Positions 11,101 to 18,733 of a stretch of DNA of 64,000 nt are shown piece after piece (the stretch's first letter is position 1; each line of letters opens with the position of its first letter). The position numbers were made by a program, and so were the translations under genes. This DNA comes from Clostridia bacterium (lineage in GTDB: Bacteria > Bacillota > Clostridia > Christensenellales > Aristaeellaceae), in assembly GCA_017395685.1 (NCBI GenBank), contig JAFQOD010000047.1:48669-112668 (forward strand), given 5' to 3'. A model generated the notes under the pieces. The model searched no databases. It saw nothing but the letters and a program-made list of their open reading frames with translations, and was not told the DNA's origin.

Positions 11101-12337
11101 GCAGGGCAATTTTCCACTGTCCCCGCAGGGCATACAGCACCGTCAGTACGATCAGAAGGGTCAGCACGGCATCCGCCTGACCCCAGGCAGCACCGGTGAC
11201 CAGCACCAGGGGATTGAAGGCATACAGGCAGGAAAGGGCCAGGGCGCCTTTCCAGGGAAGATGCTTTTTGCCTTCCGTATAAATGATCAGGCACAGGGCA
11301 AGATCGGCAGCAATGGGGGGCAGCTTCACCATCCAATCGGTGACGCCGCCAAAGAAATTGCCCATGGCCCCGATCAGGCCAAGGATCAGAATATAGCCGG
11401 GGGGATAATCGCAGTGGCCCCCGTAGGTTTCATAAAACTGATAGAAATCGGCAGGGCCGGTTCGGACAAACTGGGATCCCCAGCTTTTGAAGCAGCCCAT
11501 ATCCACATCATATCCGGGCACCATCAGGGCGATCATCATGCGGATGACGGCGCTCAGCACCAGGATGCAGCCCAGGATTATCAGGGGCCTTCGCCGGAGG
11601 GCAGGCTTTTCCTGCAATTCATCCTTGGACTTGCGCAGGAAGGGCAGCGTCAGATAGCAAAGGCCGGCATAAAGCACGGAAAACAGGATCAGCATCAGTG
11701 CGCCGGTGCCATCGCTTTCGGGCTGGGATTCCGGCTGGGCTTTGGGCAGATACCATGCTGTTTCCCAATAATCAGCGGGCACGGAATCCACCCGGTTCAG
11801 GGTAATGCTGTCAAAGGAGGCGGTGCCGGTGGCTTCGCCGCTGTAGCCGCCCAGGCGCACCAATACATTCACATAATTCTGCTCGCTTCCGGTGCGGCCG
11901 TATAGGGATACCTCCGTCCATTCGCCCTGGGTATCATAGATGCAGTCGGAATAGACGTGCAGACCTTCGATGGAAAGATTGGCCCCACGCCCGCCTTCTG
12001 CAGATGCCTTGATATAGCCGTGAAGATGATACAGGGTATCGGGGGATACCATCACCGTCTGGGCATAGCGGGCGTCATTGGGCCCCAGGTTTTCAATGGA
12101 TACGCCGGGGCCGTCATAGCCATCCGTCGTATCATAGATTGTATAGCCCTGGGGAATATAAGCCTCGGTATACCAGCCCACAGGCACGCCCTGATCATCG
12201 ATTTGATCGAAGGATCCATTCACAATCAGGTTATCATAGGTGCCCTCCGGTTCCGGGGAGCGCAGCGCAAAAAACAGGATCACTCCTGCAATGATCAGGG
12301 CGGCTGCCCCCAGCAGATACCAAGCTCTCTTCTTCAT
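8198..12337 (-). CDS. Giant membrane protein with two GT-C glycosyltransferase modules (PMT-type C-terminus)
   Basis: 1379 residues with many hydrophobic helices. In order: a signal-anchor helix (about 7-27); an extracytoplasmic carbohydrate-binding-like beta domain (about 35-190, starting NLIVNGSFDQ); a first multi-helix GT-C module (about 215-720) with the acidic loop GYDVDMGCFKSW and DYPPGY; a second beta-sandwich domain resembling F5/8-type lectins (about 790-900); and a second GT-C module (about 920-1379). The second module carries the protein O-mannosyltransferase hallmarks FDEIYH (near 937) and HPPLGK (near 964). PMT-family enzymes move a sugar from a polyprenyl-phosphate carrier to proteins or glycans on the outer face of the membrane. 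The substrate here is unknown. The gene is inserted between yraN and comM in an otherwise conserved operon. Confidence 0.85.
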   Translation of the reverse strand: MKKRAWYLLGAAALIIAGVILFFALRSPEPEGTYDNLIVNGSFDQIDDQGVPVGWYTEAYIPQGYTIYDTTDGYDGPGVSIENLGPNDARYAQTVMVSPDTLYHLHGYIKASAEGGRGANLSIEGLHVYSDCIYDTQGEWTEVSLYGRTGSEQNYVNVLVRLGGYSGEATGTASFDSITLNRVDSVPADYWETAWYLPKAQPESQPESDGTGALMLILFSVLYAGLCYLTLPFLRKSKDELQEKPALRRRPLIILGCILVLSAVIRMMIALMVPGYDVDMGCFKSWGSQFVRTGPADFYQFYETYGGHCDYPPGYILILGLIGAMGNFFGGVTDWMVKLPPIAADLALCLIIYTEGKKHLPWKGALALSCLYAFNPLVLVTGAAWGQADAVLTLLIVLTVLYALRGQWKIALPVYVVSILVKPQALMFGPLGLIALAFHLINGWRDLNRRKEILKDSLMGLAIAIAAAALIIVPFSINRGGISWLITLYSETMVQYNYVTLNACNIYFLLGKNWISVETNISGEAVMIFIVYLISVLPLIASVLMDKGGIREKWRSREGRIRLLVMAGLSLLLAMVLLVMALFGVLTYSNLGSIMIAYAVLLTGALYILGGDIRNLPLLGAVMLLMLYCTGSMMHERYLFPCVGLLWLAYFLKKDKRILYLALGITLTGFLNVGCALDRNIRIGGFEAHLDAPAYQLASDMAWIEYLVSAVNCLLCGYAVMVSCLITDRAAALVPMAEKKDSAAVSAAPLLPRTAPRHDNKPLPRLKKRDYILMLSITAAYAVLAFVNLGSTKAPQTLWQSRDPDEQVIIDLGEEKQFNLFYFEGIHSFDQTGFTVETGKDGTYWEYAYSAPLHYGDCFKWKPVSDYSGSPFAADITARYVRLTANHYGLPLFELLFRDTVTGECISPASITSSLANHDPAPLVDEPGTMEGNPGWYNSTYFDEIYHARTGYEHLHGIHPYETTHPPLGKVLISWCIALFGMTPFGWRFAGALAGVLMLPGMYLLGHLLIRKKWGGLGAILLMALDLMHFTQTRIATIDSFVVLFIIWEVYFMLRWFYLDYYKTPFWKTLIPLALSGLCMGCAIASKWTGVYAAVGLALILFFGLWRRYREHLWAAEIPVKKRTPEEQTAAGAGIPRLLATIGSCFVLFIFIPLLIYYLSYIPYFAPSGGVTVEKVIEAAVGDYFNTGEVGGMLGYHGQSGFGADHFFNTPWYQWPVIGKPMWYFQSNTEAPGMQSTIMAMGNPAVWWVGLIGLFGVMILWAKRHFRRDYTIALHAEKDDPRYALLLICFAAQYLPWVLVPRGTYIYHYFPSVPFIILCTLMCLDWLGEKWEKAAKITLIVLLAIAGVLFIAFFPYASGVEVPQQWLEMMKWFPNWLWY

Positions 12338-12346
12338 GGATACTCC

Positions 12347-12679
12347 TTAAAATGCGTTTTTGATATGCCGGATGCCGGCGGCGCTGATTTCAATCACATC
12401 AAAGCGCACGGCGGATGCGGCATGGGTATCAAGATACTGGCCGGCGGCAAAGCGCAGATGCTGCTGCTTTTGGCGGTTGACAGCCCTTGCTCCCTCTCCC
12501 ATTCTGCCCCGGGGACGGGATTTTACCTCAATCATCACCAGGGTATCGCCCTCCCGGGCGATGATATCGATCTCCCCGTGGGCAGTGCGGTATCGCTTTT
12601 CCAGGATCCGCATGCCCATTTTCTTTGCATACCGGGCGGCACGAAGCTCCCCCAGCAGCCCTGTTTCATGAATGTTCAT
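12347..12679 (-). CDS. yraN: YraN/UPF0102 family putative endonuclease
   Basis: 110 residues, usual for UPF0102, a family with a Holliday-junction-resolvase-like nuclease fold whose biochemical role is not settled. The core acidic signature HGEIDIIAREGDTLVMIEVK is present, giving the E, D and E-x-K residues of the fold, with GELRAARYAKKMG before it. It overlaps the rnhB stop by 4 bases (12676-12679), the usual rnhB-yraN coupling, and precedes the large glycosyltransferase by 9 bases. Confidence 0.92.
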   Translation of the reverse strand: MNIHETGLLGELRAARYAKKMGMRILEKRYRTAHGEIDIIAREGDTLVMIEVKSRPRGRMGEGARAVNRQKQQHLRFAAGQYLDTHAASAVRFDVIEISAAGIRHIKNAF

Positions 12680-13290
12680 ACAAAATTTTTGATGAAGGAA
12701 CGCCGGTGCGCAGGGCAGGGGCCCAATTTCTTCAGGGCAGCAATATGCTGGGCGGTGCCATAGCCCTTATGCTTGGCAAAGCCGTAGCCGGGATAAATCT
12801 GATCCAATTGTTCCAATTGCCGGTCCCGGGTCACTTTGGCGATGATGCTGGCCGCCGCAATGGAATAGCACAGGGCATCCCCGTGGATGATGCCCCGTTC
12901 CTCGCCGGGCAATCCAAGATTGGAAAGGGCGTCCAGCAGATACAGCTGGGCAGGGCAGCCCTGGGCGGCCCTTCGCATGGCATTCTTGGTGGCCTCCAGG
13001 ATGTTGACGGCATCGATCTCTTCGGGGGATGCTTCCCCTACCCCCACGAACAGGGCGGTCCGCATGATTTCATCATACACCTTTTCCCGGCGGGAAGCGG
13101 AAAGCTTTTTGCTGTCATCCACCCATTCCAGCAGGGGAGAAGGGGGCATCACCACGCAGGCGGCCACCACATTTCCGCATAAGGGGCCTCGCCCTGCCTC
13201 ATCCATGCCGGCAAAGCAGATGCCCTGCTGCCACAGGGGCAGATCGGTCTGGGTCAGAATCTGCAGCCGTTCCTCACGCTTGCTGGTCAT
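12676..13290 (-). CDS. rnhB: Ribonuclease HII
   Basis: 204 residues from the chosen start. It removes ribonucleotides misincorporated in DNA and RNA from RNA-DNA hybrids. The catalytic DEAGRGPLCG motif is at about residues 29-38, with DDSKKL, the acidic site in LLDALSNL, and AAASIIAKVTRD. The frame is open to 13353, but ATG at 13290 is preceded by GGGAGG at 8-9 bases and matches the family N-terminus better. It overlaps the end of rbgA by 17 bases. Confidence 0.95.
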   Translation of the reverse strand: MTSKREERLQILTQTDLPLWQQGICFAGMDEAGRGPLCGNVVAACVVMPPSPLLEWVDDSKKLSASRREKVYDEIMRTALFVGVGEASPEEIDAVNILEATKNAMRRAAQGCPAQLYLLDALSNLGLPGEERGIIHGDALCYSIAAASIIAKVTRDRQLEQLDQIYPGYGFAKHKGYGTAQHIAALKKLGPCPAHRRSFIKNFV

Positions 13291-14137
13291 TTTCTTTTTC
13301 CTCCCGGGGGGATTCCAGGGTAATGCGGCCCAGCTTGCCGCCCCGGAATTCATCCAATACTACTTTGCAGGCTCGTTCGGTATCGGTGATGCCGCCCTTC
13401 ATCAGGAAGCCGCGGCCCCGGCAGACGGCGTCCAGCAGATCGGGGCCGGTCAGGGTCAGATCCTTGATTTTGAAGCGCTCTTCCACCGCTTTGGGCACCA
13501 TGGCGATCATATCGGTGAGCAGCTGGATAGCCAGCTGCGCGGTATCCAGCACATCATCCTTGATGGAGGCGATGTAGGCCAGCCGCCGTGCGGCCAGGGG
13601 ATCATCCAGCCGGGGCCAGAGCAGGCCGGGGGTATCCATCAATTCCAGATAGGGGGAAATCTTTACCCACTGATTGGCCCGGGTGACGCCGGGCATATCC
13701 CCTACCTTGGCAATGGATCCGCCGTGCAGCCGGTTGATCAGGGTGGATTTTCCTACATTGGGCACCCCGACGATCATGGCCCGTACCGTTTTTTTGATGC
13801 CCCGCTGGGCGGCCCTCTCCACTGTTTCCCGGGCGGCTTTGTCGATCAGATTCAGGGCTTGCCTGGCCTGACGGTTCATATCCAGGGCCTGACAGGGAAC
13901 CCCCTCTTTCCGCAGTACGCTGAGCCATTGATCGGTGAGCTTGGGATCGGCCAGATCGCTTTTGCCCATGATCAGCACCCGCTGCTTTTTTTCTATCAGC
14001 CGCTTCAGATCAGGATTGCGGCTGGACAGGGGCAGGCGGGCATCGCATAATTCGATGACCACGTCTACCCGGGATAATTGTTCGCTCAATAATCTTTTTG
14101 CCCGGGCCATGTGCCCTGGATACCAGTTAATTTCCAT
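13274..14137 (-). CDS. rbgA: RbgA (YlqF), ribosome biogenesis GTPase
   Basis: 287 residues. It is a circularly permuted GTPase needed for late maturation of the 50S subunit. The motif order is permuted as expected: G4 (MGKSDLAD, near residue 56) comes before G1 (GVPNVGKSTLINRL, near 118) and G3 (DTPGLLWP, near 168). The N-terminus NWYPGHMARAKR is diagnostic. It is the first gene of the long minus-strand operon. The gap to the divergent nucleotidyltransferase (14138-14348) is AT-rich and must hold its promoter, but I cannot pick clear -10/-35 boxes. Confidence 0.96.
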   Translation of the reverse strand: MEINWYPGHMARAKRLLSEQLSRVDVVIELCDARLPLSSRNPDLKRLIEKKQRVLIMGKSDLADPKLTDQWLSVLRKEGVPCQALDMNRQARQALNLIDKAARETVERAAQRGIKKTVRAMIVGVPNVGKSTLINRLHGGSIAKVGDMPGVTRANQWVKISPYLELMDTPGLLWPRLDDPLAARRLAYIASIKDDVLDTAQLAIQLLTDMIAMVPKAVEERFKIKDLTLTGPDLLDAVCRGRGFLMKGGITDTERACKVVLDEFRGGKLGRITLESPREEKENDQQA

Positions 14138-14333
14138 AAATAATTCCCTTTCCAGAAAAATTCCAAAAAATGGAACACTAATGTATGAATGCGTTCTTCT
14201 TAAGTAATATCACTTTTTCCAATAAAACGCAAGAGCAAATTTCATCTGTTTACATTTCCGCCTCAAAGGATTCACAAAAATGGCATATTCAATTCTCTTG
14301 CCGCACATAATATCAATATGCATTCTGCATAAG

Positions 14334-14339
14334 AAGGAG
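14334..14339 (+). promoter_or_regulatory. Ribosome binding site that decides a TTG start
   Basis: AAGGAG directly abuts an ATG at 14340 (no spacing) but lies 9 bases before an in-frame TTG at 14349. Usual spacing favours the TTG, which also gives the family-typical N-terminus just before AIIMAGGEG. Confidence 0.6.
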
Positions 14340-14348
14340 ATGTGGCAT

Positions 14349-16631
14349 TTGTCGGTACAGGCGATTATCATGGCAGGGGGCGAAGGGGTGCGGCTCAGAC
14401 CGCTGACGCTGAATCTGCCCAAGCCCCTGGTGCCGCTGCTGGGGGAGCCGGTAATGGGCTATGCGCTGAAGCTGCTGAAGATGCACGGCATCACGGATGT
14501 GGGGGCCACCTTATGCTATCAGCCCAGAAAAATCCGCGCTGCCTTCGGCAAAGGGGAAAAATATGGGGTCAAATTGAAATATTTTGAGGAAACATCCCCC
14601 ATGGGCACGGCGGGCAGCGTCCGCATGGCCAGGGAACAATTGAAGGGCACCTTTCTTGTTTTATCCGGGGATGGGCTGACCGATTGTGATCTGACCCGCG
14701 CCCTTTCCTTCCACAAAGAAAAAAAGGCATTGGCCACACTGGTGCTGCGCAGGGTCAGTGTGCCGCTTCCCTATGGGGTGGTGATGTGCGATCAGGAAAA
14801 CCGCATCACCCGCTTTATTGAAAAGCCCACCTGGAGCCGGGTTTTCAGTGATTTGGTCAATACCGGCATCTATATTCTGGAACCGGAAATTTTTGATTAT
14901 ATACCCGAAACGGGCACCCCGGATTTCGGCAGGGATATCTTTCCTGCGCTGATGGAGGCTGGCATTCCTTTGTACGGCTTTGAAACCACCGGTTACTGGT
15001 GTGATGTGGGGGATCAGCGGGCCTATCTTTCCGCCCAGCAGGCGCTGCTCCGGGGCGAGGTGGCGCTTCCCCACGATCAGGGTATTCACGAAACGGCCAG
15101 GGTGGATGCCAGCGCCCGGATCGTGGGCCATTGCCTGATTGGCAGGGATGCCGTTATCGGGCCAGGGGCAGTGATTGAGAATGCCGTTATCGGGGAAAGG
15201 GCGGCAATCGGCCCCGGCGCAGTGATATCAGACAGCTGTCTGTGGGAAAAAACGGTGGTGCAGGAAAGGGCTAGTCTGTCCAGCTGCATTCTGTGCGATG
15301 GGGCCGTGGCCAGAAAAGGGGCGCAGATTGCAGATGGCTGTGCCCTGGGCCAGGGGGCTGTGGCAGGGGCCGGGGCGGAATTGCGGCCTGGCGTGCGCAT
15401 CTGGCCTCATCTCAAGGCAGTGCCGGGGGCCGTGGCCAGCCGCAGCATCATTACCGCCGATCTGACTGCCACCCAGTGGACGAGCAGGGGGGCCGATTGC
15501 GATACAGCGGAGGGCGTCTGCTCCTTATGCATGGCATTTGCCAAGGTAACAGGGGCCAAATTGATCCTGGTGGGCAGAAGCGCCGAGGCGGCTGCCCTGC
15601 AATCCATTGCTGCCGGGGCGCTGGGAGCGGCGGGGGTCAGGGTATTGACCGCTGGAGAAATGAGTGAGAGCATGCTTCGCACCCTCATCCCTGCCCTGAA
15701 GGCCAGCGGCGGTATCTATGCCCAGGGACAGACCTTATCCTTTTTTGATAATCAGGGAATTGCTTTGCCCCCCCGGCAGCTTGCAGCGATGGATTCCTGT
15801 GTGCTGCATCAGGATGCCCCTCCGGCCTTTGCCAGGGAAGGCGGGGTGATCCGCTTTACCGGGGCGGAAGAAATCTATCTGGCCCGGGTATTGCCGGAAG
15901 GGGCGGGAAAGCCGCTTTTTTCCCCGATTGCTGTTTTTTGCGATATTGCCATGCTGCGCAGGATGGCAGGGGATGGGCTTGCACGATTGGGGGCCAAGGA
16001 TGTCCGGCTGGCCCCGACGTCGGATCTGGCCCTCCGCCCCCTGGAAACCGGCTTTCTGATCCCCGAAAGAGGGGAGGAGGCGGCGATTTTCACCCAGCAG
16101 TGCACCCCCGGCAAGGAGCAGCGGCTGATGCTGCTTTTATCCCTGTGCCACAGGAAAAATGGGGTATTGTTTGATCTTGCCGGTGTGCCCCGGGCGGCGG
16201 CGGGCATTGCACCTCTTTGCGAGCCGGATGACAGCCCGGCCTGCCTTTATCAGCGCAGCCTGCTTTCCGATGGGATTGCTGCCCTTTTCGCATTATGCGA
16301 AGCGCTGAAGCAGGGGCCTTTGGAAACCCTTCTTCAGCATCTTCCGGAAACCCATATCCTGATGCGGGATGTGGCCTGCCGGATCCGGGATAAGGGACGT
16401 ATTTTGCATACGCTGTGCCACAACACCCAATTGCCCCATACGCTGGGGGAAGGGGTGCGCATTCAGCATGACCGGGGCTATGCCACCATTGTGCCGGATG
16501 CCTACCGGGGGCTGGTGCGCATCACCAGTGAATCCAGGGACAGCGAATTTGCCAGGGAGCTGTGCGATTTTTATCTGGATCAGATCCGGCAACTGACGGA
16601 GGAAAATAAATCCAGCTTTCAGATGCCTTGA
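14349..16631 (+). CDS. Sugar-1-phosphate nucleotidyltransferase fused to a degenerate phosphomannomutase-like domain
   Basis: 760 residues from the TTG start (ATG at 14340 is the alternative). Residues 1-235 are a GT-A nucleotidyltransferase with AIIMAGGEGVRLRPLT, LPKPLVP and LSGDGLTD, most like mannose-1-phosphate guanylyltransferases. Residues about 245-365 form a left-handed hexapeptide-repeat helix (I/V-G-x-x-A-x-I-x units). The remaining 390 residues resemble phosphohexomutase domains. The active-site TASHNP loop is replaced by a short GGIYAQGQ segment and no DGDxD metal loop is visible, so this half is probably regulatory or structural. The same domain layout is known in other Firmicutes and cyanobacteria. 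The role is inferred as making an activated sugar for envelope glycans. The exact nucleotide and sugar cannot be read from sequence. Confidence 0.85.
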   Translation: MSVQAIIMAGGEGVRLRPLTLNLPKPLVPLLGEPVMGYALKLLKMHGITDVGATLCYQPRKIRAAFGKGEKYGVKLKYFEETSPMGTAGSVRMAREQLKGTFLVLSGDGLTDCDLTRALSFHKEKKALATLVLRRVSVPLPYGVVMCDQENRITRFIEKPTWSRVFSDLVNTGIYILEPEIFDYIPETGTPDFGRDIFPALMEAGIPLYGFETTGYWCDVGDQRAYLSAQQALLRGEVALPHDQGIHETARVDASARIVGHCLIGRDAVIGPGAVIENAVIGERAAIGPGAVISDSCLWEKTVVQERASLSSCILCDGAVARKGAQIADGCALGQGAVAGAGAELRPGVRIWPHLKAVPGAVASRSIITADLTATQWTSRGADCDTAEGVCSLCMAFAKVTGAKLILVGRSAEAAALQSIAAGALGAAGVRVLTAGEMSESMLRTLIPALKASGGIYAQGQTLSFFDNQGIALPPRQLAAMDSCVLHQDAPPAFAREGGVIRFTGAEEIYLARVLPEGAGKPLFSPIAVFCDIAMLRRMAGDGLARLGAKDVRLAPTSDLALRPLETGFLIPERGEEAAIFTQQCTPGKEQRLMLLLSLCHRKNGVLFDLAGVPRAAAGIAPLCEPDDSPACLYQRSLLSDGIAALFALCEALKQGPLETLLQHLPETHILMRDVACRIRDKGRILHTLCHNTQLPHTLGEGVRIQHDRGYATIVPDAYRGLVRITSESRDSEFARELCDFYLDQIRQLTEENKSSFQMP

Positions 16632-16656
16632 CAAGAAACTCTGCCCTGCATATAAT
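16628..16656 (+). promoter_or_regulatory. Consensus sigma-A promoter for the 6S-like RNA
   Basis: TTGACA (16628-16633), a 17-base spacer and TATAAT (16651-16656). Both hexamers are perfect. The -35 box overlaps the TGA stop of the upstream gene (16629-16631). The expected start of transcription is near 16663. Confidence 0.9.
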
Positions 16657-16662
16657 AGAAAT

Positions 16663-16866
16663 GAAAAGAATGATCCTGAGGTGTGCGCCAGCTTCCTGTT
16701 TTTACCCACATTTCACAAAACGGAGCCCGGGTCGATGGATGGATGTCATGCCCCCGTGCCGCAAGGCATGCCAGGGGACGGCAGGAAATACACGCAGGGC
16801 ACCGGCCTGCTTAACATAGCGGGTGAAAAAATAGGGGCAGCGGCACTTTGGGTCATTCGTTTTTTT
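16663..16866 (+). ncRNA. ssrS: 6S RNA-like regulatory RNA
   Basis: About 200 bases with no coding potential, driven by a perfect promoter. The 5' end (GAATGA, bulged U, CCTGAGGTGT, about 16668-16684) pairs with the 3' end (GCACTTTGGGTCATTC, about 16844-16859) in a 16-bp closing stem with G-U pairs, immediately followed by seven T residues. The stem therefore doubles as a terminator. Inside is a stretch rich in unpaired bases (GTTTTTACCCACATTTCAC), followed by a GC-rich hairpin arm around GTGCCGCAAGGCAT. This matches the long closing stem and open central bubble of Firmicutes 6S RNAs, which bind RNA polymerase holoenzyme and mimic an open promoter. It lacks the hallmarks of SRP RNA, RNase P RNA and tmRNA. 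The assignment is from structure and remembered consensus, without a covariance search. Confidence 0.7.
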
Positions 16867-16880
16867 GTGCAAAAAAATGA

Positions 16881-16910
16881 GGGAGCAGCCAATGCGACTG
16901 CTCCCTTTTT
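16881..16910. terminator. Bidirectional intrinsic terminator
   Basis: GGGAGCAG/CTGCTCCC 8-bp stem with a 9-base loop. TTTTT follows on the plus strand, and on the minus strand a T run follows the stem (A run at 16871-16877). It serves the convergent 6S-like RNA and ABC exporter operon. Confidence 0.85.
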
Positions 16911-16925
16911 AATTCATTCAAAGAA

Positions 16926-18716
16926 TTATTCATCCCCTGCCATGAACCGGTACTGGGCTTCGCACAATCCCCGGTAATGGCCGCCGGGCAGTTTGATCAG
17001 CGCTTCATGGTTGCCTTGCTCGGCGATCCGGCCATCCTGCACTACCATGATGCAATCAGCATTGCGGATGGTGGAGAGGCGGTGGGCAATAACGAAGGAG
17101 GTGCGGCCCTTGAGCAGCACATCCAGCGCCTTCTGGATCAGCATTTCGGTGCGGGTATCGATGGAGGAGGTGGCCTCATCCAGGATCAGGATCTTGGGAT
17201 CATTGAGCAGCGCCCGGGCAAAGGAAATCAGCTGCTTCTGGCCCTGGGAAAGGGAAGAGCCCCGCTCGTTCACTTCCGTCTGATACCCTTTCTGCATCTG
17301 CATGATGAAATCGTGGGCGTGGACGGTTTTTGCAGCCTGGATGACCTCTTCATCGGTAGCATCCAGACGGCCGTAGCGGATATTATCCATAATGGTGCCG
17401 GAGAAAATGAAGGAATCCTGCATCATCACGCTCATCTGCTTGCGCATGGATTGCAACTGCACATCCCGGATATCATGGCCGTCGATCAGCACCCGGCCGT
17501 CGGTGACATCATAAAATCGGCTGATCAGATTGACCACCGTGGATTTTCCTGCGCCGGTGGGGCCCACCAGGGCGATGGTCTGGCCGGCGGGAATATCAAA
17601 GGATACATCCTTCAGTACGATCTTTTCGTTGTCATAGGAGAAAGTGACGTGATCGAAGGTGACCCGGCCGTTGATGGGGGGCAGGGGCTGGGCGCCTTCC
17701 TGATCCTGGATATCGGCAGGGGTATCCAGGATTTCGAAGATGCGCTCCATGGAGGCCATGGCGGAAAGCAGATTATTATAGAAATTGGAAAGGGTATTGA
17801 GGGGCTCCCAGAATCGGCCCAGATACCACAGGAGCAGCAGCATATTTTCCAGCTCCAGCGTACCCTGCCCCATAAACCGTACCCCGAAGATATACACCAG
17901 AATGGTGCCCAGGGTGCCCGTCAGATCCAGGGCCGGCCAGAACAGATTGTTGATTGTGACGGCTTTCATCCACCGGCGGCGGATATCATGATTGATTTCT
18001 TTGAAGCTGTCGGCATTCTCATCCTCCCGGACGAAGGCGCCGGTCACCCGCATGCCGGTGAGGGATTCATGCAAATAGCCGTTCATGGTGGAATTCTTCA
18101 CCCGCACCCGCTGCCAGCGCAGGCGCATCACCCGCTTGAGCTTGAAAAGGATAAACAATAGCAGGGGAATGATGCACATGCCGATCAAGGTCAGCTTCCA
18201 ATTGACGATGAGCATGATGATGATCAGCATCAGCATGGTCATACAGTCGATCAGTACATTGACGATGCCGTTGGTGAACAGATCGTTCAGGGAATTGACG
18301 TCATTGATGACGCGCACCAGCAGCTTGCCTGCAGAGCGGGTATCAAAGAAAGAAAAGGACATGCTCTGAATGTGCCGGAACAGATCCTCCCGCAGTTTGG
18401 ACAGGGCCTTGCGGCCGGCGGTATCCATCCAGCGGATGCGCTGCCGGGTGCACAGGGCGCCGACAGCGGCCACGGCCACCATACCTGCCAGCAGCCAGGG
18501 AATATAATCAAAAAAGCTTTCCTGCAAATCTCCGATGGCACGGCTCATCAGAAAGGGGCTGGCAAGGGAACAGCCCATGGCGATCACCATCAGCACCAGG
18601 GAGAAAATCACATTTTTCAGATAGGGGCGCATATAGGTGAGAAGGCGGAAGAATTGTTTTTTATTAAACGGCTTTTCTAACGCTTCATCATCCAGCTGAC
18701 GAATCACTTTTGCCAT
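16926..18716 (-). CDS. ABC exporter half-transporter with canonical ATPase site
   Basis: 596 residues: six-helix exporter membrane domain (about 35-330) and nucleotide-binding domain (about 350-590). Walker A is GPTGAGKST, the signature SLSQGQKQ, and Walker B ILILDEATSSID with the catalytic glutamate intact. A 35-residue cytoplasmic N-terminal extension precedes the first helix. It lies 17 bases downstream of a second half-transporter whose catalytic glutamate is replaced, which is the standard make-up of heterodimeric multidrug/lipid exporters such as YheI/YheH or TM287/288. The substrate is unknown. It ends at the bidirectional terminator. Confidence 0.92.
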   Translation of the reverse strand: MAKVIRQLDDEALEKPFNKKQFFRLLTYMRPYLKNVIFSLVLMVIAMGCSLASPFLMSRAIGDLQESFFDYIPWLLAGMVAVAAVGALCTRQRIRWMDTAGRKALSKLREDLFRHIQSMSFSFFDTRSAGKLLVRVINDVNSLNDLFTNGIVNVLIDCMTMLMLIIIMLIVNWKLTLIGMCIIPLLLFILFKLKRVMRLRWQRVRVKNSTMNGYLHESLTGMRVTGAFVREDENADSFKEINHDIRRRWMKAVTINNLFWPALDLTGTLGTILVYIFGVRFMGQGTLELENMLLLLWYLGRFWEPLNTLSNFYNNLLSAMASMERIFEILDTPADIQDQEGAQPLPPINGRVTFDHVTFSYDNEKIVLKDVSFDIPAGQTIALVGPTGAGKSTVVNLISRFYDVTDGRVLIDGHDIRDVQLQSMRKQMSVMMQDSFIFSGTIMDNIRYGRLDATDEEVIQAAKTVHAHDFIMQMQKGYQTEVNERGSSLSQGQKQLISFARALLNDPKILILDEATSSIDTRTEMLIQKALDVLLKGRTSFVIAHRLSTIRNADCIMVVQDGRIAEQGNHEALIKLPGGHYRGLCEAQYRFMAGDE

Positions 18717-18733
18717 TTTCTTTTCCCCCTTCC

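Noticed and set aside
9251..11905. 884-codon open frame on the plus strand opposite the giant glycosyltransferase
   Set aside because: It is antisense to a gene with clear membrane and motif content. Its product is rich in Gly, Gln and His with no domain, an artefact of third-position GC bias. Similar antisense frames (for example 3411-5723, 5992-7842, 39980-42751 and 53231-55738) were rejected for the same reason.
16663..16866. SRP RNA, RNase P RNA or tmRNA as identity of the non-coding RNA
   Set aside because: No GGAAGGAAGCAGCC-type SRP loop, no RNase P core such as GAGGAAAGUCC and no tRNA-like ends with a tag frame were found.
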